Shown: positions 11,696 through 22,699, counted from the stretch's first letter. The stretch: DNA of 64,000 nucleotides from Massospora cicadina (GCA_022478985.1 JAKSZP010013308.1:62001-126000); one strand, 5' to 3'. Numbers and translations are program-made. Notes: a model not told the origin generated them from the letters alone.

Positions 11696-12386
11696 TGTGG
11701 GAAACCAGCTTTTTTGCTTGCTGGTGCATTCCGCCAGCTGGTTTCCTCATATATTTTCACTAAATATCGTTAAAATATAAAGCGCTAAAAAATTGGCTTT
11801 TTATGATTTTTATTATACACGCAATAAGGGGAAAAACAATGACCCTCAACATCTGACTATATAGTATTTAAAGTAATTTGAGGGTCAAAAGTAATTTAGT
11901 AATATGTTTGGAATAGTGTACATGAGTAAAAATTTAGGAAATATGCAGGAATAACATGTCATAACTTGGGAACTCACTTCAGGGCAGCGGAGCAAAGAAA
12001 GAGAAATTCTGATTGGCCCAAATGTACCTTTGAGGTAACGTTTTTATATATTAAAGCCAATCTCCACCTGAAAAATTTCTTGCACCTTAAGGGACCCCCA
12101 CCACGCCTATAAGAGGGGAGGTCCCTGCGCAGGTGCATTGGAGAGCTTTGTTGGGGTAGGGGGAGTGCCTTCCAAGGATTTCTTTAAAGTCCATGGCGAG
12201 GTCAGAGTAATCTAACCGTTGGATTTTATGTTTGATGCCTGTAGAGGTTTTGAACTAGTGTTACCACAATTAACAGAGTTCCACCAAGAATCATCCAAGG
12301 ACTTTTGGCCAATTTTCTTGACTTTGTCATTATTTATATTATTAAACAAGCTCATAACAACATTAGAAAATCACAAATGTCTGACA
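11696..12386 (-). repeat. 3' LTR of element D
   Basis: It starts TGTGGGAAACCAGC and ends ...CTGACA on the plus strand. It aligns along its length with 20179-20872 and shares, for example, AAATATAAAGCGCTAA/AAATGTAAAGCGCTAA, GGGACCCCCA and GTCAGAGTAATC. The adjacent plus-strand TTTCCTCCCTT (12387-12397) is the reverse complement of a polypurine tract, AAGGGAGGAAA, as expected next to a 3' LTR. Confidence 0.9.
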
Positions 12387-12396
12387 TTTCCTCCCT

Positions 12397-13131
12397 TCAG
12401 CATAATTTGACCCAGGACAATCTTATCCTTTAGTTGTGAGGGCAAATGTCTCACATCACCCCCCTCAGGGATGTTGGGAGGTGAGTAGGGCCGGATGAAA
12501 TGGCCATATATGTGATTAATGGTGATACCAGTAGCTAGGTTTTTGATAGAGTATTCATTTTCTCTCTTGTAGAGGATGGTGAAAGGACCCTCCCAAATTG
12601 TTACAAGTTTGCCACTTCTAGGAGTGATGCGGTTATGGTAGTACAATACCATGTCGGATACTTGGAAGGTAGGTAGGGGGGTTTGGAACTCATTTGCAGC
12701 CTGCCCTTCTTTGGTTACTGTTTTTGTTTAATTGGTCATAGCTTTGGATTGGAGTTGAACTATGCGTTGAGCCAATCTCCTCATAACTTTATCTGGTTCC
12801 TCTATCTAGAGGATAATACATCCTTAGCTAAGAGGACAGGTATGCCTGGTTCCCGCCCATACAAGACACAGAACGGAGACATTTTCAAAATCCAGTGATA
12901 GCTAGTCCATTATGCCATAAGAGCACTAGGTAAATACTGATCCCAGTGAAGAGGATCAGATGAGTCTAGTTTGCAAAGAATGGAAGCCAAGTTTCCGTTT
13001 GCCCTTTCCACAGTCCCATTTGTGGATGGGTTATATGGAGTCAAGAAGAGTTGTTGTGCTCTCATGGAAGTGGCTAAAATTTTGACTAAACTGGAGGTGA
13101 AGTTCTTTCCATTATTGCAGAGTAGTAGTTG
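12397..13131 (-). pseudogene. Integrase of element D, C-terminal half
   Basis: The minus strand carries NNGKNFTSSLVKILA, LTPYNPSTNGTVERANGNLA (catalytic Glu kept, second Asp changed to Asn) and SALMA (13120-12900). It then continues with the 93-codon open frame at 12371-12652: MVLYYHNRITPRSGKLVTIW and GHFIRPYSPP, the SH3-like C-terminal domain. The frame runs into the polypurine tract and LTR. The N-terminal half lies on the other side of element E, at 16169-16600. The plus-strand frames at 12683-13159 are shadows. Confidence 0.85.
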
Positions 13132-13136
13132 GGGGC

Positions 13137-13617
13137 TGTCAGGATTCTCCCTGGATTAGGAGAAAGCCTTGTCCAAGGGGAAAATCAATATAATCAAATG
13201 AAGGGCATAATTTTCAGATGGCCCAATAATTTTGAGAATGGAGTTTAATTCAACTAGAATGCTGAATTTGGGACTTTTCTCAATTTATGCTGAATTTGGG
13301 GAAAATGTACATTTCCTATTCATTATCTAATCTCTATCCACTCTTTATCTATTCCCACATATCCTAGTATTGAGACTTTCCTACAGGTCCCATGACACTA
13401 CCCTTAAATATCCCTATTCATATCCTTATAATCCCTATTCCTATTCTTATATTTTGAAGCACTATAAATAGTGCTAGATTATTCTAAATAAAATACTTCT
13501 CATCAGAACTTTTGTTTTATTTTACTTTAATGCAAACATCTCGTCCAAGGCTGCTAACTTCGAAGCCCTGCCTTCAGATGATTGTGCCGCCAATGGTTCC
13601 TCTCTGATGTCCCAACA
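13137..13617 (+). repeat. 5' LTR of element E
   Basis: TGTCAGG...CCCAACA. It contains TATAAATAG (13463-13471), a TATA-like promoter element, with an AATAAA-type signal close behind (TAAATAAAATAC, about 13485), so promoter and polyadenylation signals fit an LTR U3-R layout. It aligns to 15681-16163. Confidence 0.9.
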
Positions 13618-13620
13618 AAA

Positions 13621-13638
13621 TGGTGCTCCCTGACAGGT
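13621..13638 (+). other. Primer-binding site of element E
   Basis: TGGTGCTCCCTGACAGGT, three bases after the LTR. The first nine bases match the PBS of D except at the last position, and they also fit a tRNA ending GGAGCACCA, such as fungal elongator tRNA-Met. An ATG overlaps its first bases (13620-13622), as in D and B. In E this frame is open for only 12 codons. Confidence 0.75.
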
Positions 13639-13725
13639 CACTTCCGAGTTGCACATGAGGATAAAGCCTCAACCTTGGATAATGATAGTTTTTAATCCTC
13701 AGTAAGTACTCTGTACCCTAACCTT

Positions 13726-14130
13726 TTGGCATACCTACACTGGAATGGCCAATATGCAATAACTGTGGGAAATTATTTTACCAAGAAGAGCTTTAGATGT
13801 CCTAGAAGAGAAGATCCTGTACGCTTCAAAACACCAGGCCAACTCAAGCCCTTACTCGATTTAATGTATATGCCTGAAATATTTGAAACAGATGTCAAAG
13901 AGCAATATAGCCAACATCATAAAGTGAAGATATAGAAAAAGGCAGTACTTTATTATATACAGGAAGTAAAATATACTAAGGAAGAATGGGACATTGACTG
14001 AAAAGAAGCTTGGGAAAATATCACACAGAGAAATGACTACTGGCCTATAGGATGGGTTTCCCATTATGAGGAGAACTTCATTAAATTTCTCACTAAAGTG
14101 AAGCATTATAAAAAGAAACTGACCAAATGA
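13726..14130 (+). pseudogene. Element E interior: unknown protein, N-terminal part
   Basis: A 69-codon frame (13726-13935) continues in the same frame through two stop codons to about 14130. It gives a charged, aromatic-rich peptide that includes KEEWDID, KEAWENITQRNDYWPIGW and FIKFLTKVKHYKKKL. I do not recognise the family. Its position directly after the PBS fits a Gag-like protein, but no zinc knuckle is visible. A second open stretch (14127-14393, 88 codons) lies in another frame. Confidence 0.4.
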
Positions 14131-14549
14131 TGATTATATTCCAGTCAAAGAGCGAAGATCAAACAAAATGGAATACTCATAATTTAAAAACAACAAATGA
14201 TTTTAATACTAATAATAACATTTATTTAGGTGACCAAAACTCAATTCTCTGCAATGACGTCATTTTCCAGTCTGATTTAGTGAAGGAAACCAGAACAAAT
14301 TTTATTGAGTGTTTGGAGTTAAAAGTGCCAAACATCAATTTGGATGATCATTATCTGAGCAATTGGACCAATCAAGTTGGGCCAACAAGTTGAGAACTAG
14401 CTTCCAAATTTGATGAAGGCAGCAAGCTGCAGGAATTTTTGGGAAGCACTAAAAACAATCGGTGTGTCAATGCAATTCAAACGCCAGGCAAAATACCTGG
14501 GACTTACTTTCACATCATTTGGAATAAGCTTGATGACTCTTTTCCTGAA

Positions 14550-15085
14550 ATGCTACATCTTTCTGACTTCAATGTCACCCCTCCAAAAATTGGACCAGAT
14601 ATTACTAAGATGAACGCTGATCCCTATGAAAACACAGGTTTTGAAAAAGAGAAGCTTAATAACCCTTTACTGATAATCCTATTGCTTTCCAACTTTGAAA
14701 GCGCCCCTCCCAAAATTGGGCCACAAATTACTAAAGCAAAAATTCTGGATTACCAGGTTTGGCCCTCAAATTCAGATAGCGATGATCCCAGAAACAATTA
14801 AAGTCAAGAAAAAGCAAAGCTAAATGACTCCTTTCTGATAACGCTAACGCTTTCCAACTTTTATGGCTCCTCTCCAAAAATCAGACCAGATATTACTAAT
14901 TAAAGTATCAAAATTACCTGGTTCAGCTCTCAGATGGGGATATCACTGATTCCTATTAAAAAGCAAGTCAAGAAAAAGCAAAGCTCAATGGCTTCTTTCC
15001 AGCAATGCTACCACTTCCAAATTTTGATGGCGCCCCTCCCGAGATTGGGCCAAATATAGTAAATAATTTAGATTACCCAGTTTGA
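14550..15085 (+). repeat. Degenerate internal repeats in element E (PPKIGPxIT units)
   Basis: Four imperfect copies of a unit of about 130-165 bp start near 14552, 14680, 14840 and 15010. Each contains a core encoding F-x3-PPKIGPxIT-like peptides: TPPKIGPDIT, APPKIGPQIT, SPKIRPDIT and APPEIGPNIV. Each is followed by a Q-V/Y-rich stretch with Asp-Asp-Pro or similar. The repeat is at the protein level, so the interior once coded for a repeat-containing protein. Confidence 0.6.
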
Positions 15086-15136
15086 CACTATGATTGGGAT
15101 AGCGCCAATCCCAATGAAGACAAGAGTCCCAAAGAT

Positions 15137-15680
15137 GTGAAGCCTGAGAAACTGACCAACGTTGCCTCTGCTACTGATGCCAACCTTCCAGCCCTCTTTA
15201 CATTCCCTCTCAAACCTTGTCACACAGTTTGCTTTCAGTCACAAGTGGGATTTGCTCTCCCCAATCCCAAGATGGTGACTCGGCGTCACTCAAAGAGGCC
15301 TCCCTATCTGAACCTGCAGGGGGCCACACCCTACCATCACCTGGTCACCTTCCAAGCTCATGGGGTTGCACGTCCACACTACCCACTGTTGATGACCTTT
15401 TCTCTGGGCCTTACCTGGATCTGCTGGCAGATAAGGTGATCACAAGATGCCAGGTTCAAATGGCAAACAAAATGAACCGTAAGTTTGAAGAGGCTGAAGC
15501 CCACCTGGCCAAGATGGTGCAGGAGATGCATAAACTGATAGCCCAGATGGAGGCGGAGTTGAAGGCCTCCAAGTTGGAAATCAGGCATGAGGCTCCATAC
15601 ACCACCAATCTTGAGTCCTCTGTCTACCTTAACCCTCTGGTCACAATTTACTCCCCTAGGACAAGGCTTGGGGAGGGTGT
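15137..15680 (+). pseudogene. Element E interior: C-terminal coiled-coil protein segment
   Basis: An open frame from 15217 (171 codons, running into the right LTR at 15681) has a Ser/Pro-rich start. A strong heptad-like segment follows, including KMNRKFEEAEAHLAKMVQEM and LIAQMEAELKASKLE (about 15465-15580), which predicts a coiled coil. It is followed by a short tail before the purine tract. The family is unknown. A multimerising Gag-like role is possible but is inference. Confidence 0.5.
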
Positions 15681-16163
15681 TGTCAGGATTCTCCCTGGAT
15701 TAGGAGAAAGCCTTATCCAAGGGGAAAATTGATATAATCAAATGAAGGGCATAATTTTCAGATGGCCCAATAATTTTGAGAATGGAGTTCAATTCAACTA
15801 GAATACCAAATTTGGGACTTTTCCCAAATTATGCTGAATTTTGGGGAAATTGTATATTTCCTATTCATTATCTAATCTCTATCCACTCTTTATCTATTCC
15901 CACATATCCTAATATTGGGACTTTCCTACAGGTCCCATGACACTACCCTTAAATATCCCTATACCTATCCTTATAATCCCTATTCCTATCCTTATATTTT
16001 GAAGCACTATAAATAGTGCTAGATTATTCTAAATAAAATACTTCTCATCAGAACTTTTATTTTACTTTACTTTAGTGGGAAACATCTCGTTCAAGGCTGC
16101 TAACTTCGAAGCCCTGCCTTCAGATGATTGTGCCACCAATGGTTCCTCCCTGGTGGCCCCACA
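15681..16163 (+). repeat. 3' LTR of element E
   Basis: TGTCAGG...GCCCCACA, followed by the target duplication GGGGC. It aligns with 13137-13617 with mainly single-base differences. It shares TATAAATAG near 16009. Confidence 0.9.
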
Positions 16164-17003
16164 GGGGCAACCATGACGAGTGAAGATGTGTTGATGTAAA
16201 AAGGTGGCTGTGGCATTAGCTGTTTTAGCAGGAAGAGCCACGGCTTCAACCCACTTAATGAGGTGGTCAATAGCTACTAGTTTACTTCTGTTTCCACTAG
16301 TAGACTGAGGAAGGGGACCTATTACATCTAAGCTGATGGTGTGGAACGGTTGCTGTGGGTTAGTTGGTTGATATTGGTATCAAGACTTGAAGCCAGATTG
16401 CTTCTTACAAGTAAGGCAGGCTTCCAAAACATCAACGATAGATTCCATCATTCTATCCCAGTAAAACCGATCCTTAATCCATTCATAGGTTTTCCTTGCC
16501 CCTCCGTGACCTAGGGTAGAATGTGCTTCTAAGCTAGCAGGTACATGTTCTGAGGGTCGAAGGTAAGGTAGCCATTTTGTCCCCATCTGCTTATACAACT
16601 TCCCATCTTCAACTTTAGTATTACGGGAGTGCTGGGCTAACATCTTTTGAACAGGCTCATCCTCATCCTCCCATTCACTGGGGGTCATTAAAAGGTCATT
16701 TAACCTCCCTGCCTCACTATTATCCAAGTAAAGGACTGGTAGCCGAGTCAACCCTTCAGCATTTAAGTGATGGGTTCCAGCACAGTGTTCGATCTTCATG
16801 TCATAAGGCTGGAGCTTTAGAGCCCAGCGAGATAGCCAACCAGTAGGATCCTTCATGTACTGTAACCACTTTAGAGATGCATAAGCAGTAACTACAGTGA
16901 AGGTGGTTCCATAGAGAAAATGGCGGTAGTGCTTTACAGCCAACAGAAAAGCAAGGCACTCCATCTCAGTTACACTGTAGTTGCGTTCTTCTTTTGACAT
17001 CAT
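16164..17003 (-). pseudogene. Element D: RNase H, integrase zinc finger and N-terminal half of the core
   Basis: A 207-codon minus-strand frame (16380-17003) covers RNase H (KEERNYSVTEMECLAFLLAV, GWLSRWALKLQPYDMKIEHC, HHLNAEGLTRL). It then covers a linker ending LYKQMGTKWLPYL and the integrase H2C2 finger (HSTLGHGGARKTYEWI, then CLTCKK). Past a stop at 16380 the core continues as YQYQPTNPQQPFHTISLDVI with DVIGPL (first catalytic Asp kept), AIDHLIKWVEA and HIFTRHGCP, and is then cut by element E. In RNase H the usual T-D-H-x-S-L-K-W reads T-A-Y-A-S-L-K-W, so a catalytic Asp is lost. Otherwise this is the best-preserved pol segment in the window. Confidence 0.9.
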
Positions 17004-18217
17004 CTTACTAAAATAGGATACAGGATTATCTACACCGTGTTCATCTAATTGGGCTAAGATGGCCCCAACAGTATAGTCTGAGGCATCAGTGAATAAGATG
17101 AAAGGTTTATCATAATCTGGGTGTCATAAGATATGACGTTGTTGTGATATCTGTTTCACCATCTCAAAAGCATCCTTTTGCTCAGCACCCCAACAGAAAA
17201 GGGTATTCTTCATTAATAGACGGACAAGGGGCTCACTGAGTTGGGTGAACTTAGGGATGAACTGATGGTAAAACCCCATCATCCCTAGAAATACCTGGAT
17301 ATCCCGTAGATTTTTAGGGGCCAGCAGCTTTGAGATGGCTTTGACCTTGTCCTGAATGGGCTGAATACCTTCTTGTGAAATGAAGTGTCCTAGGAAATCC
17401 AATTTTCTTTGGAAGAAAGTACACTTTGAGGGTTTCAACTTTATATTAGACTGACGTAACCGTTGGAACACTACTTCAAGTGATCAAGATTTTTGTTGAA
17501 GGTTTTAGAGAACACTGTGGTGCCAGCAAGATAAATGATGACACAAGTTAACTTGAGATCCTGCAAGATTTGATCCATCGCACTTTGGAAAGAGGCAGGT
17601 GCGTTGCACAAACCTTGGGGTAATTGTGTGGGTTAGAACAGCCCTTCACTACAAATAAAGAGCGCATTTCTCCTGATATTGAGGAGAAAGGTCCATTTGC
17701 CAATAGCTAAGTCCATGGCAGAAAAGAAATTAGAGCCTGAGAGTTGGGCCAAAGCATCATCAATATGAGAAAGAGGATAGCTATCCTTTTTTGTGAGGTT
17801 TTTTAACCTGCGGTAATCCATGAATATCCGATGTCCTCCATTCTTCCTTTTCATTAGCAATAGAGGGGAAGACCAGAGGCTTTGTGAAGGAACTAACAAC
17901 ACCACATCAAGTAACTGCTGAAGTTCTGTCCTCATTTTCTGTTCTTCCACTTTTGATTTGTGATAAGGTTTTGACCGAATGGGATGAGCATCACCCACAT
18001 GAATGGAGTGGCACCAACCCTTCATGTGGCCATAGTCGTAGTTAGATTTGGAGAATATATTACTATAGTTATTGAGAAGAATGTGAACTTTTTCCAGCTC
18101 ATCTGGGGTTAGCTCATCCGAGATATAGATTTTGGGTAAGGTACATACCAGGTTATCCGTTGGCAGGCCCATATCCATCATAGTACTAATGGAGTGAATT
18201 TGTTCAGTGTCCTCCAC
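17004..18217 (-). pseudogene. Reverse transcriptase of element D
   Basis: Minus-strand frames 18217-17633 (194 codons) and 17471-17124 (115 codons) cover the fingers, palm and thumb. Visible blocks are KPYHKSKVEEQKM, SLWSSPLLLMKRKNGGHRIF, DYRRLKNLTKKDSYPLSHID, FFSAMDLAIGKW, LPQGLCNAPASFQSAMDQIL, then KLKPSKCTFFQRKLDFLGHF and FLGMMGFYHQFIPKFT. Between them, at 17522-17533, the catalytic box reads Y-L-A-G in an open frame (IIYLAGTTVFSKTF), so both catalytic aspartates are replaced. Only a few frame breaks separate the pieces. The surrounding conserved residues are intact, which makes the double active-site change stand out. Confidence 0.9.
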
Positions 18218-18239
18218 AGGGACTAAAAAGCCTCTGCCA

Positions 18240-18930
18240 AGCTCCTAGTGTTTTTTTACAACTATTTTTTAGAGGTGAGGTTCCCCAATAGCAAAGTAAT
18301 GGGACTATGATAAGCAGGGTCAAGAATGCCAGCTAATACCCGTGTTCCAAGGGACTGACGCCCTCAATACTAATGAGGTGTAACAAACAGTGGCGTGGGA
18401 TTTGTAGCGTGACTTTGGTGTCAACCACTCGTTGTTCACCAGGCTTGATCACAACCTCATCTGCAGCATAAAAAGGGGTACCTTCTCTAGAATCCATTGA
18501 ATCAGGCAATTTCTTTTTGTAACACCCAGAAGTGGTATAAGATAAAGGTATTGCTGCGAAGTGGTATTCAACCAGGAAAGAGTATTCATGCTTACCAGAC
18601 TCTTTATTAGATAAAACTAACGGTACATCATAGTTGAGAAATGAGAGGTAACCTTGCTTCAGGTTGATTATTCCCTCTTACTCAATCATAAACTGAGTGC
18701 CGATGAGAATATCATATGCGTTCTTATCTAAAAGCCACAGCAGGGGCTGATAAAATAAGCATCCCAACTCGAATGGGAAGGGAAGTAGGCCCCAATAGCC
18801 CAGGTATTGTAGAGGCCAGCAGTTCCAAACCCTTGCGTGTACTCCAAGTCAGGCGCTAACTTGATCTTCTTGATAATCTTAATGGAGATCACGTTGACTA
18901 GGGAACCAGTTTCCAAGATGGCCAAGATAT
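18240..18930 (-). pseudogene. Protease of element D
   Basis: A 65-codon minus-strand frame (18728-18925) starts MAILETGSLVNVISIKIIKK. The family motif is ...LDTGSxVNVIS, so the catalytic Asp reads Glu here. The second half continues at lower coordinates as broken frames (about 18720-18500) with sequence that fits the flap and C-terminal strand. It links Gag (right) to RT (left) in the usual Gypsy order. Confidence 0.7.
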
Positions 18931-18945
18931 GGACATTTTGAATGA

Positions 18946-20176
18946 CTACTTCAATTTTAGTGAGAGTCCCTCAAAAGTTAGGCGACAAAGATAAACCCCC
19001 CTTGAGCCGTAAGGTGGAGGTGAGTTTTTTAGCAGTCTCAGGTAGTTATTCATGATAGTTTGTAAGGGATGAACGCGCTGAAGAGGTTGAAATAAGCCAG
19101 CTAAGAATTGATCACTACCGCTTGCAGTGTTAATCACTTATGGATACCCTAGGATGTGACTGAGTTACGTTTCCTCAGGGATAGTGGTCTCATCTACTCC
19201 TCCAGCGTTCAAGTGATCAGGAACCTTTACCTCTACGGGGGCTCCAAGTATATAGTAGCCAAAATCATCATAACCCCCCTCAGATTCGTCCCCAAGGGTA
19301 TTCTCTACAACTGGCAAGGCCACGATGGAGGTAGGAGAGATGGTCACAGTAGATTGAATAGCCTTGGGCACGCCTTTACCAGATTAGCTGGAGGGGTAGA
19401 CACTGCAGCTTTAGCGAGCTGGTGCGGCTGTATAGTTGTTACTACCTTACAGGTTTTTGATTCATAAGAAAGAGTGGTAGCCTTTTTAGGTTGCACAGAG
19501 GAAACAGGTCTCAACTGATCAACTAGTGGTAACTCCTCAATAGTGAGAGCTGGAGGGATCTCCTCATCTTCCTTGTTTGTTGCACATGAATGGAAATTGG
19601 CAACGTCTATTAAAGCCTCCTTTAGATCACAGATATTTTGGAAATGGCGTTTCACTGAGATAATATGCCTAGCTAGAGAGGGCTGAGAAGCTAATTCAGT
19701 TAGCAGGGGGCGATAGCATCATCCAGGGTGAGCATGTTAGAGGTTGTTAACCTTTGTGCAGCGATATAAAATTGTTCAGCAAAGGTAAGGAGTGGTTCAT
19801 CCTCATACATGCTAAGGCGCATAAAGGCCTGTTTTTCCCTGAGTAGGCTCTTCTTATATCTGAATTCAGCCACGAGAGCCTCCTTTACCTCTGCCCAAGT
19901 GAGAGAAGGGTTCAGGTAAGGAACTTCATCTCTTGTGCTAGGCGGTTTAAACAGGGAAGGATGTACTGAACTTTTTGAGTATTATTGAGCCATACATGAC
20001 AGCTTCATAAATATACAAAAAAGTATTGATGTTTCCTTTGTCAGGAGTGAATTTTTCATGAGGGGGAAACTGTGAGGGCGTTGCTCAAGCTCCTTAAGGC
20101 GGGATAAGGCACTGACAAGTTGCTCCTCAATAGTAATGATTCTGGTTATACAGGGGTCCCCTGTAGTGAGCACCAT
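18946..20176 (-). pseudogene. Gag of element D, start codon inside the primer-binding site
   Basis: The minus-strand frame entering from the LTR reads MVLTTGDPCITRIITIEEQL, followed by a Leu/Glu-rich helix (LVSALSRLKELEQR). The first ATG in the interior (20176-20174) overlaps the PBS. The central part, split by frameshifts (about 19990-19660), shows a retrotransposon Gag core with W..VK.AL, LREKQAFMRL-type and PLLTFAEQFYIAAQRL-type blocks. A further 103-codon frame (19344-19655) carries CDLKEALIDVANFHSC. No CCHC knuckle is clear. This protein would have formed the particle. Confidence 0.7.
20158..20175 (-). other. Primer-binding site of element D
   Basis: Minus-strand TGGTGCTCACTACAGGGG, three bases from the LTR. 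All 18 bases fit a tRNA 3' end of the form CCCCTGTAGTGAGCACCA, whose bases resemble a T-stem 3' strand (CCTGT) followed by a seven-base acceptor strand. The same site recurs with small changes in A, B, C, G, H and M. Confidence 0.85.
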
Positions 20177-20178
20177 TT

Positions 20179-20872
20179 TGTGGGAAACCAGCTTATTTTT
20201 GCTCGCTGGTGCATTCCACACTATCTGGTTTCCACAAATATTTTTAATAAAATAAAGTTAAAATGTAAAGCGCTAATATAAGTGGATACTATAATAGTTT
20301 TTATATGTGCAATAAGGGGGAAAATGACGACCCTTGACATCTGACAATTTAGTATTCAAAGTAATTTGAAGGTCAAAAGGGAATTTGGGAATATGTTTGG
20401 ATTAGCGTACATGAGTTTGAATTAGGATTTATGAAATAATAACGTATCATAACTTAGGAAATCACTTCAGGGCAGTGGAGCGAAGGAAGAGGAATTCTGA
20501 TGGGCCAAACATACCCATGAGGTAATGTTTTTATGAATTTAATCCAATATCCACCCTAGAAATTTCTTGCACCTTGGGGGACCCCCAACAAGCCTATAAG
20601 AGGGGGAGGTCCCCGCGCAGTTGCATTGGAGGGCTTCGTTGAGTCAGGGGAGTGCATTCTGAGGATTTCTTCAAAGTCCGTGGTAAGGTCAGAGTAATCC
20701 AACCATTGGATTTTATGTTTCATGCCCATAGAGGTTTCAAACTAGGGTTACCCCAACTAATGGGGTTATACCAAGAATTGGCCGGGGACTTTTGGCAATT
20801 TTCTTGACTTTGTCATCTTTAATATTATTAAATGAGCTCATAACAACATCAGAAAATTGCAAATAACCAACA
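20179..20872 (-). repeat. 5' LTR of element D
   Basis: TGTGGGAAACCAGC...ACCAACA on the plus strand, 694 bp. It aligns with 11696-12386. It is followed on its outer side not by host sequence but by a second copy of the polypurine-tract region (20873-20938). Confidence 0.9.
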
Positions 20873-20938
20873 TTTCCTCCCTTTGGCGAAATTCAACCCA
20901 AGACATTCTTATCCTTTAGTTGTGAGGGTAAATGTTAG
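20873..20938 (-). repeat. 66 bp stub of a second D-family interior
   Basis: TTTCCTCCCTTTGGCGAAAT and the bases up to GGTAAATGTTAGA align with the start of the D interior at 12387-12450 (polypurine tract and the codons before it). It sits outside the 5' LTR, so the LTR is shared by two elements in tandem and the outer one has been deleted down to this stub. Confidence 0.75.
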
Positions 20939-22400
20939 ATACCCACTGGAAAATTCATCAGCTTGCTGATACACAACTTGAATGGCAGGTAATCAGGATA
21001 GTCCATTGGCATTATGATGTGCTGCTCCTGCTTAGTTTATAGTTTAAAGAATAGGCTTGCAGTTTTAAAGTCCATCAGGACAGTTGCCCCTCTGGTTCCT
21101 TAAGATTATGTAATTAGCGTATAGATGAGTGGTTGGTCAAGACTCTGAAATGTGTCACATTAATAACCACTAGAAATTTTTACAGGTATAAATCACCATG
21201 AGGCACTTGTGTTCTGTCACAGTGTTTTCTTTACTGTTGGTGTGAATGTCCCACTCACATATGCACCAGGTGCTCTTCTCTGCTGTTGTCTACTTGACTT
21301 GAGATGTCACCAATTGGTATTTTTTGAGCATCAATCTGAATAATAAATTCTTGATTCAAATTAGGGTTTTTAGGACAGGACTAGTCATCAGGTATTTTTG
21401 TAGATCATTGAATGATGCATGGGCCTCCTCATTCCACATGCTCAATCTTTCAGATCCTTCAACTGATGAAATGATATTTGATGATTCAAGTGAAATCCTT
21501 AAAAATTGATGATATTAACAGATCATCTTAAGAAAGACTTGTATGTCCTGAACACTCTTTGGGATTGACATACATTTGGTGGCCATTATATTCTGAAGTT
21601 GCGGTTGTAATAAGATGTAGTTTATCACAGCCCCAAATATTAAAACTCTTTATTAAAGAAATGGCATTTTTTTGGATTAATTTATCTTCGCCGTTGCTAG
21701 GCACAAGAAAACTTCCTTCAAGTGCTCCAGGTGACTGTTATATTTCCTGGTGAAAACGTTGATATTGTCTAAGTATACTAAAGTGTAATACAACTTCAGA
21801 TCAATCAAAATAGAATCCATTGCCCTCTGGAAATGATGGCATGTTACACAATCCCTGAGGCTTTTTCGTCAGCTATTATAATTCTTTTGTGGTGATTATC
21901 ACACATTTCTCTTGTTCTTCTTTTGGCAAGTATATCTGCCAATATTCTAAGATCAAATCCATCACCAGAAATACTTGGCTTCTTAGAGGCGATTAAGTGC
22001 ATCATCAATCCTCAGCAGCAGATATGAATCCTTTTTGGTGATTTTATTAAATCAGCGGTACTCAACTACCATGCAATTAGATCCATCCTTTATATTCACA
22101 ATATGGATTGGACTTTCTCAAGGAATCAATGCCAGTACAAGGAGCCCATGCTCAATCAAATGCTAATTTCTTCAAAGACTACTGCCTCAGCAGCCCTGGA
22201 CTAGCAGACAGGTCTCATCCATATTGACGGATATTCCTCAGTGTCAACCTTATGGATCACATTTTTAGCTCACCCAAGGTCATGGTAATTCTTGGTAAAT
22301 ATCATCCATTATTTCTAAAATAATAATAGCGCTTGTTCTTGTTGTTATATCAATATATCAGTCAGTTGCTCTCAATTAACCAGTACAATAACTCTTTCAG
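20939..22400 (-). pseudogene. Reverse transcriptase and RNase H of element C, decayed
   Basis: On the minus strand the RNase H end is readable next to the D stub as P-x-GQLS-W-TLKLQAYSLNYK (about 21120-21010). The RT lies to the right. Its catalytic box at 21764-21775 reads Y-L-D-N in the context LVYLDNINVF, with the second Asp changed to Asn. Around 22120-22000 the block NIWIGLSQ...DYR-like and DSYLLLRIDDALN(R) fits the fingers. The integrase that should follow RNase H is found left of element D. Confidence 0.7.
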
Positions 22401-22699
22401 CAGCATCCACAAGTAATCCCATCTCTATTAGCATTCCAAAGTCGAAAAATTACTTGATTTCCGCCGTCAGGGTTAAATGTCAAATGCAATGACTTAATTT
22501 ATGCTATTATCATCAGATTTTCACTCATATTAGCCATTAGCACACTTATTTCGCTATGGCCCATCATTATAATCCCTGGCACTACCCATAGCTCCAGAAT
22601 TAATTTGCTCCATGGGGCGATGAATTCTCCATATAGGTTGTTTTATAATTTCTAATGTTAACCTGTGTTAACTATTTATTTCATTCCTAGAAGAATGGT

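Larger units (their letters stand above)
13137..16163 (+). mobile_element. Non-autonomous LTR retrotransposon E inserted in the integrase of D
   Basis: Direct LTRs of 481 bp (13137-13617) and 483 bp (15681-16163) start TGTCAGG and end in CA. The target duplication GGGGC is perfect (13132-13136 and 16164-16168), and removing the element rejoins the D integrase sequence. A PBS follows the left LTR by three bases, and a purine tract (CTTGGGGAGGG) precedes the right LTR. The 2.06 kb interior has no protease, RT, RNase H or integrase, so it must have been moved by enzymes of another element. The LTRs differ at roughly 6% of positions by my hand count. The strand is set by the PBS and purine tract. 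Confidence 0.92.
11696..20872 (-). mobile_element. Ty3/Gypsy element D (minus strand), best preserved copy, interrupted by E
   Basis: Two LTRs of 691 and 694 bp (11696-12386; 20179-20872) flank Gag, protease, RT, RNase H and integrase in Gypsy order on the minus strand. Open frames are long compared with the neighbours (up to 207 codons), so this is a younger copy than A, C, G or I. It is inserted in C between that element's RNase H and integrase. It also carries E in its own integrase. No simple 5 bp target duplication is seen, because the right LTR is followed by a 66 bp stub of a second D-like internal region. Confidence 0.85.

Noticed and set aside
11640..20960. ATTACCTGC/GCAGGTAAT near both edges of D as terminal inverted repeats
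   Set aside because: The right copy lies 40 bp beyond the D stub in C RNase H coding sequence. The match is short and fits chance.
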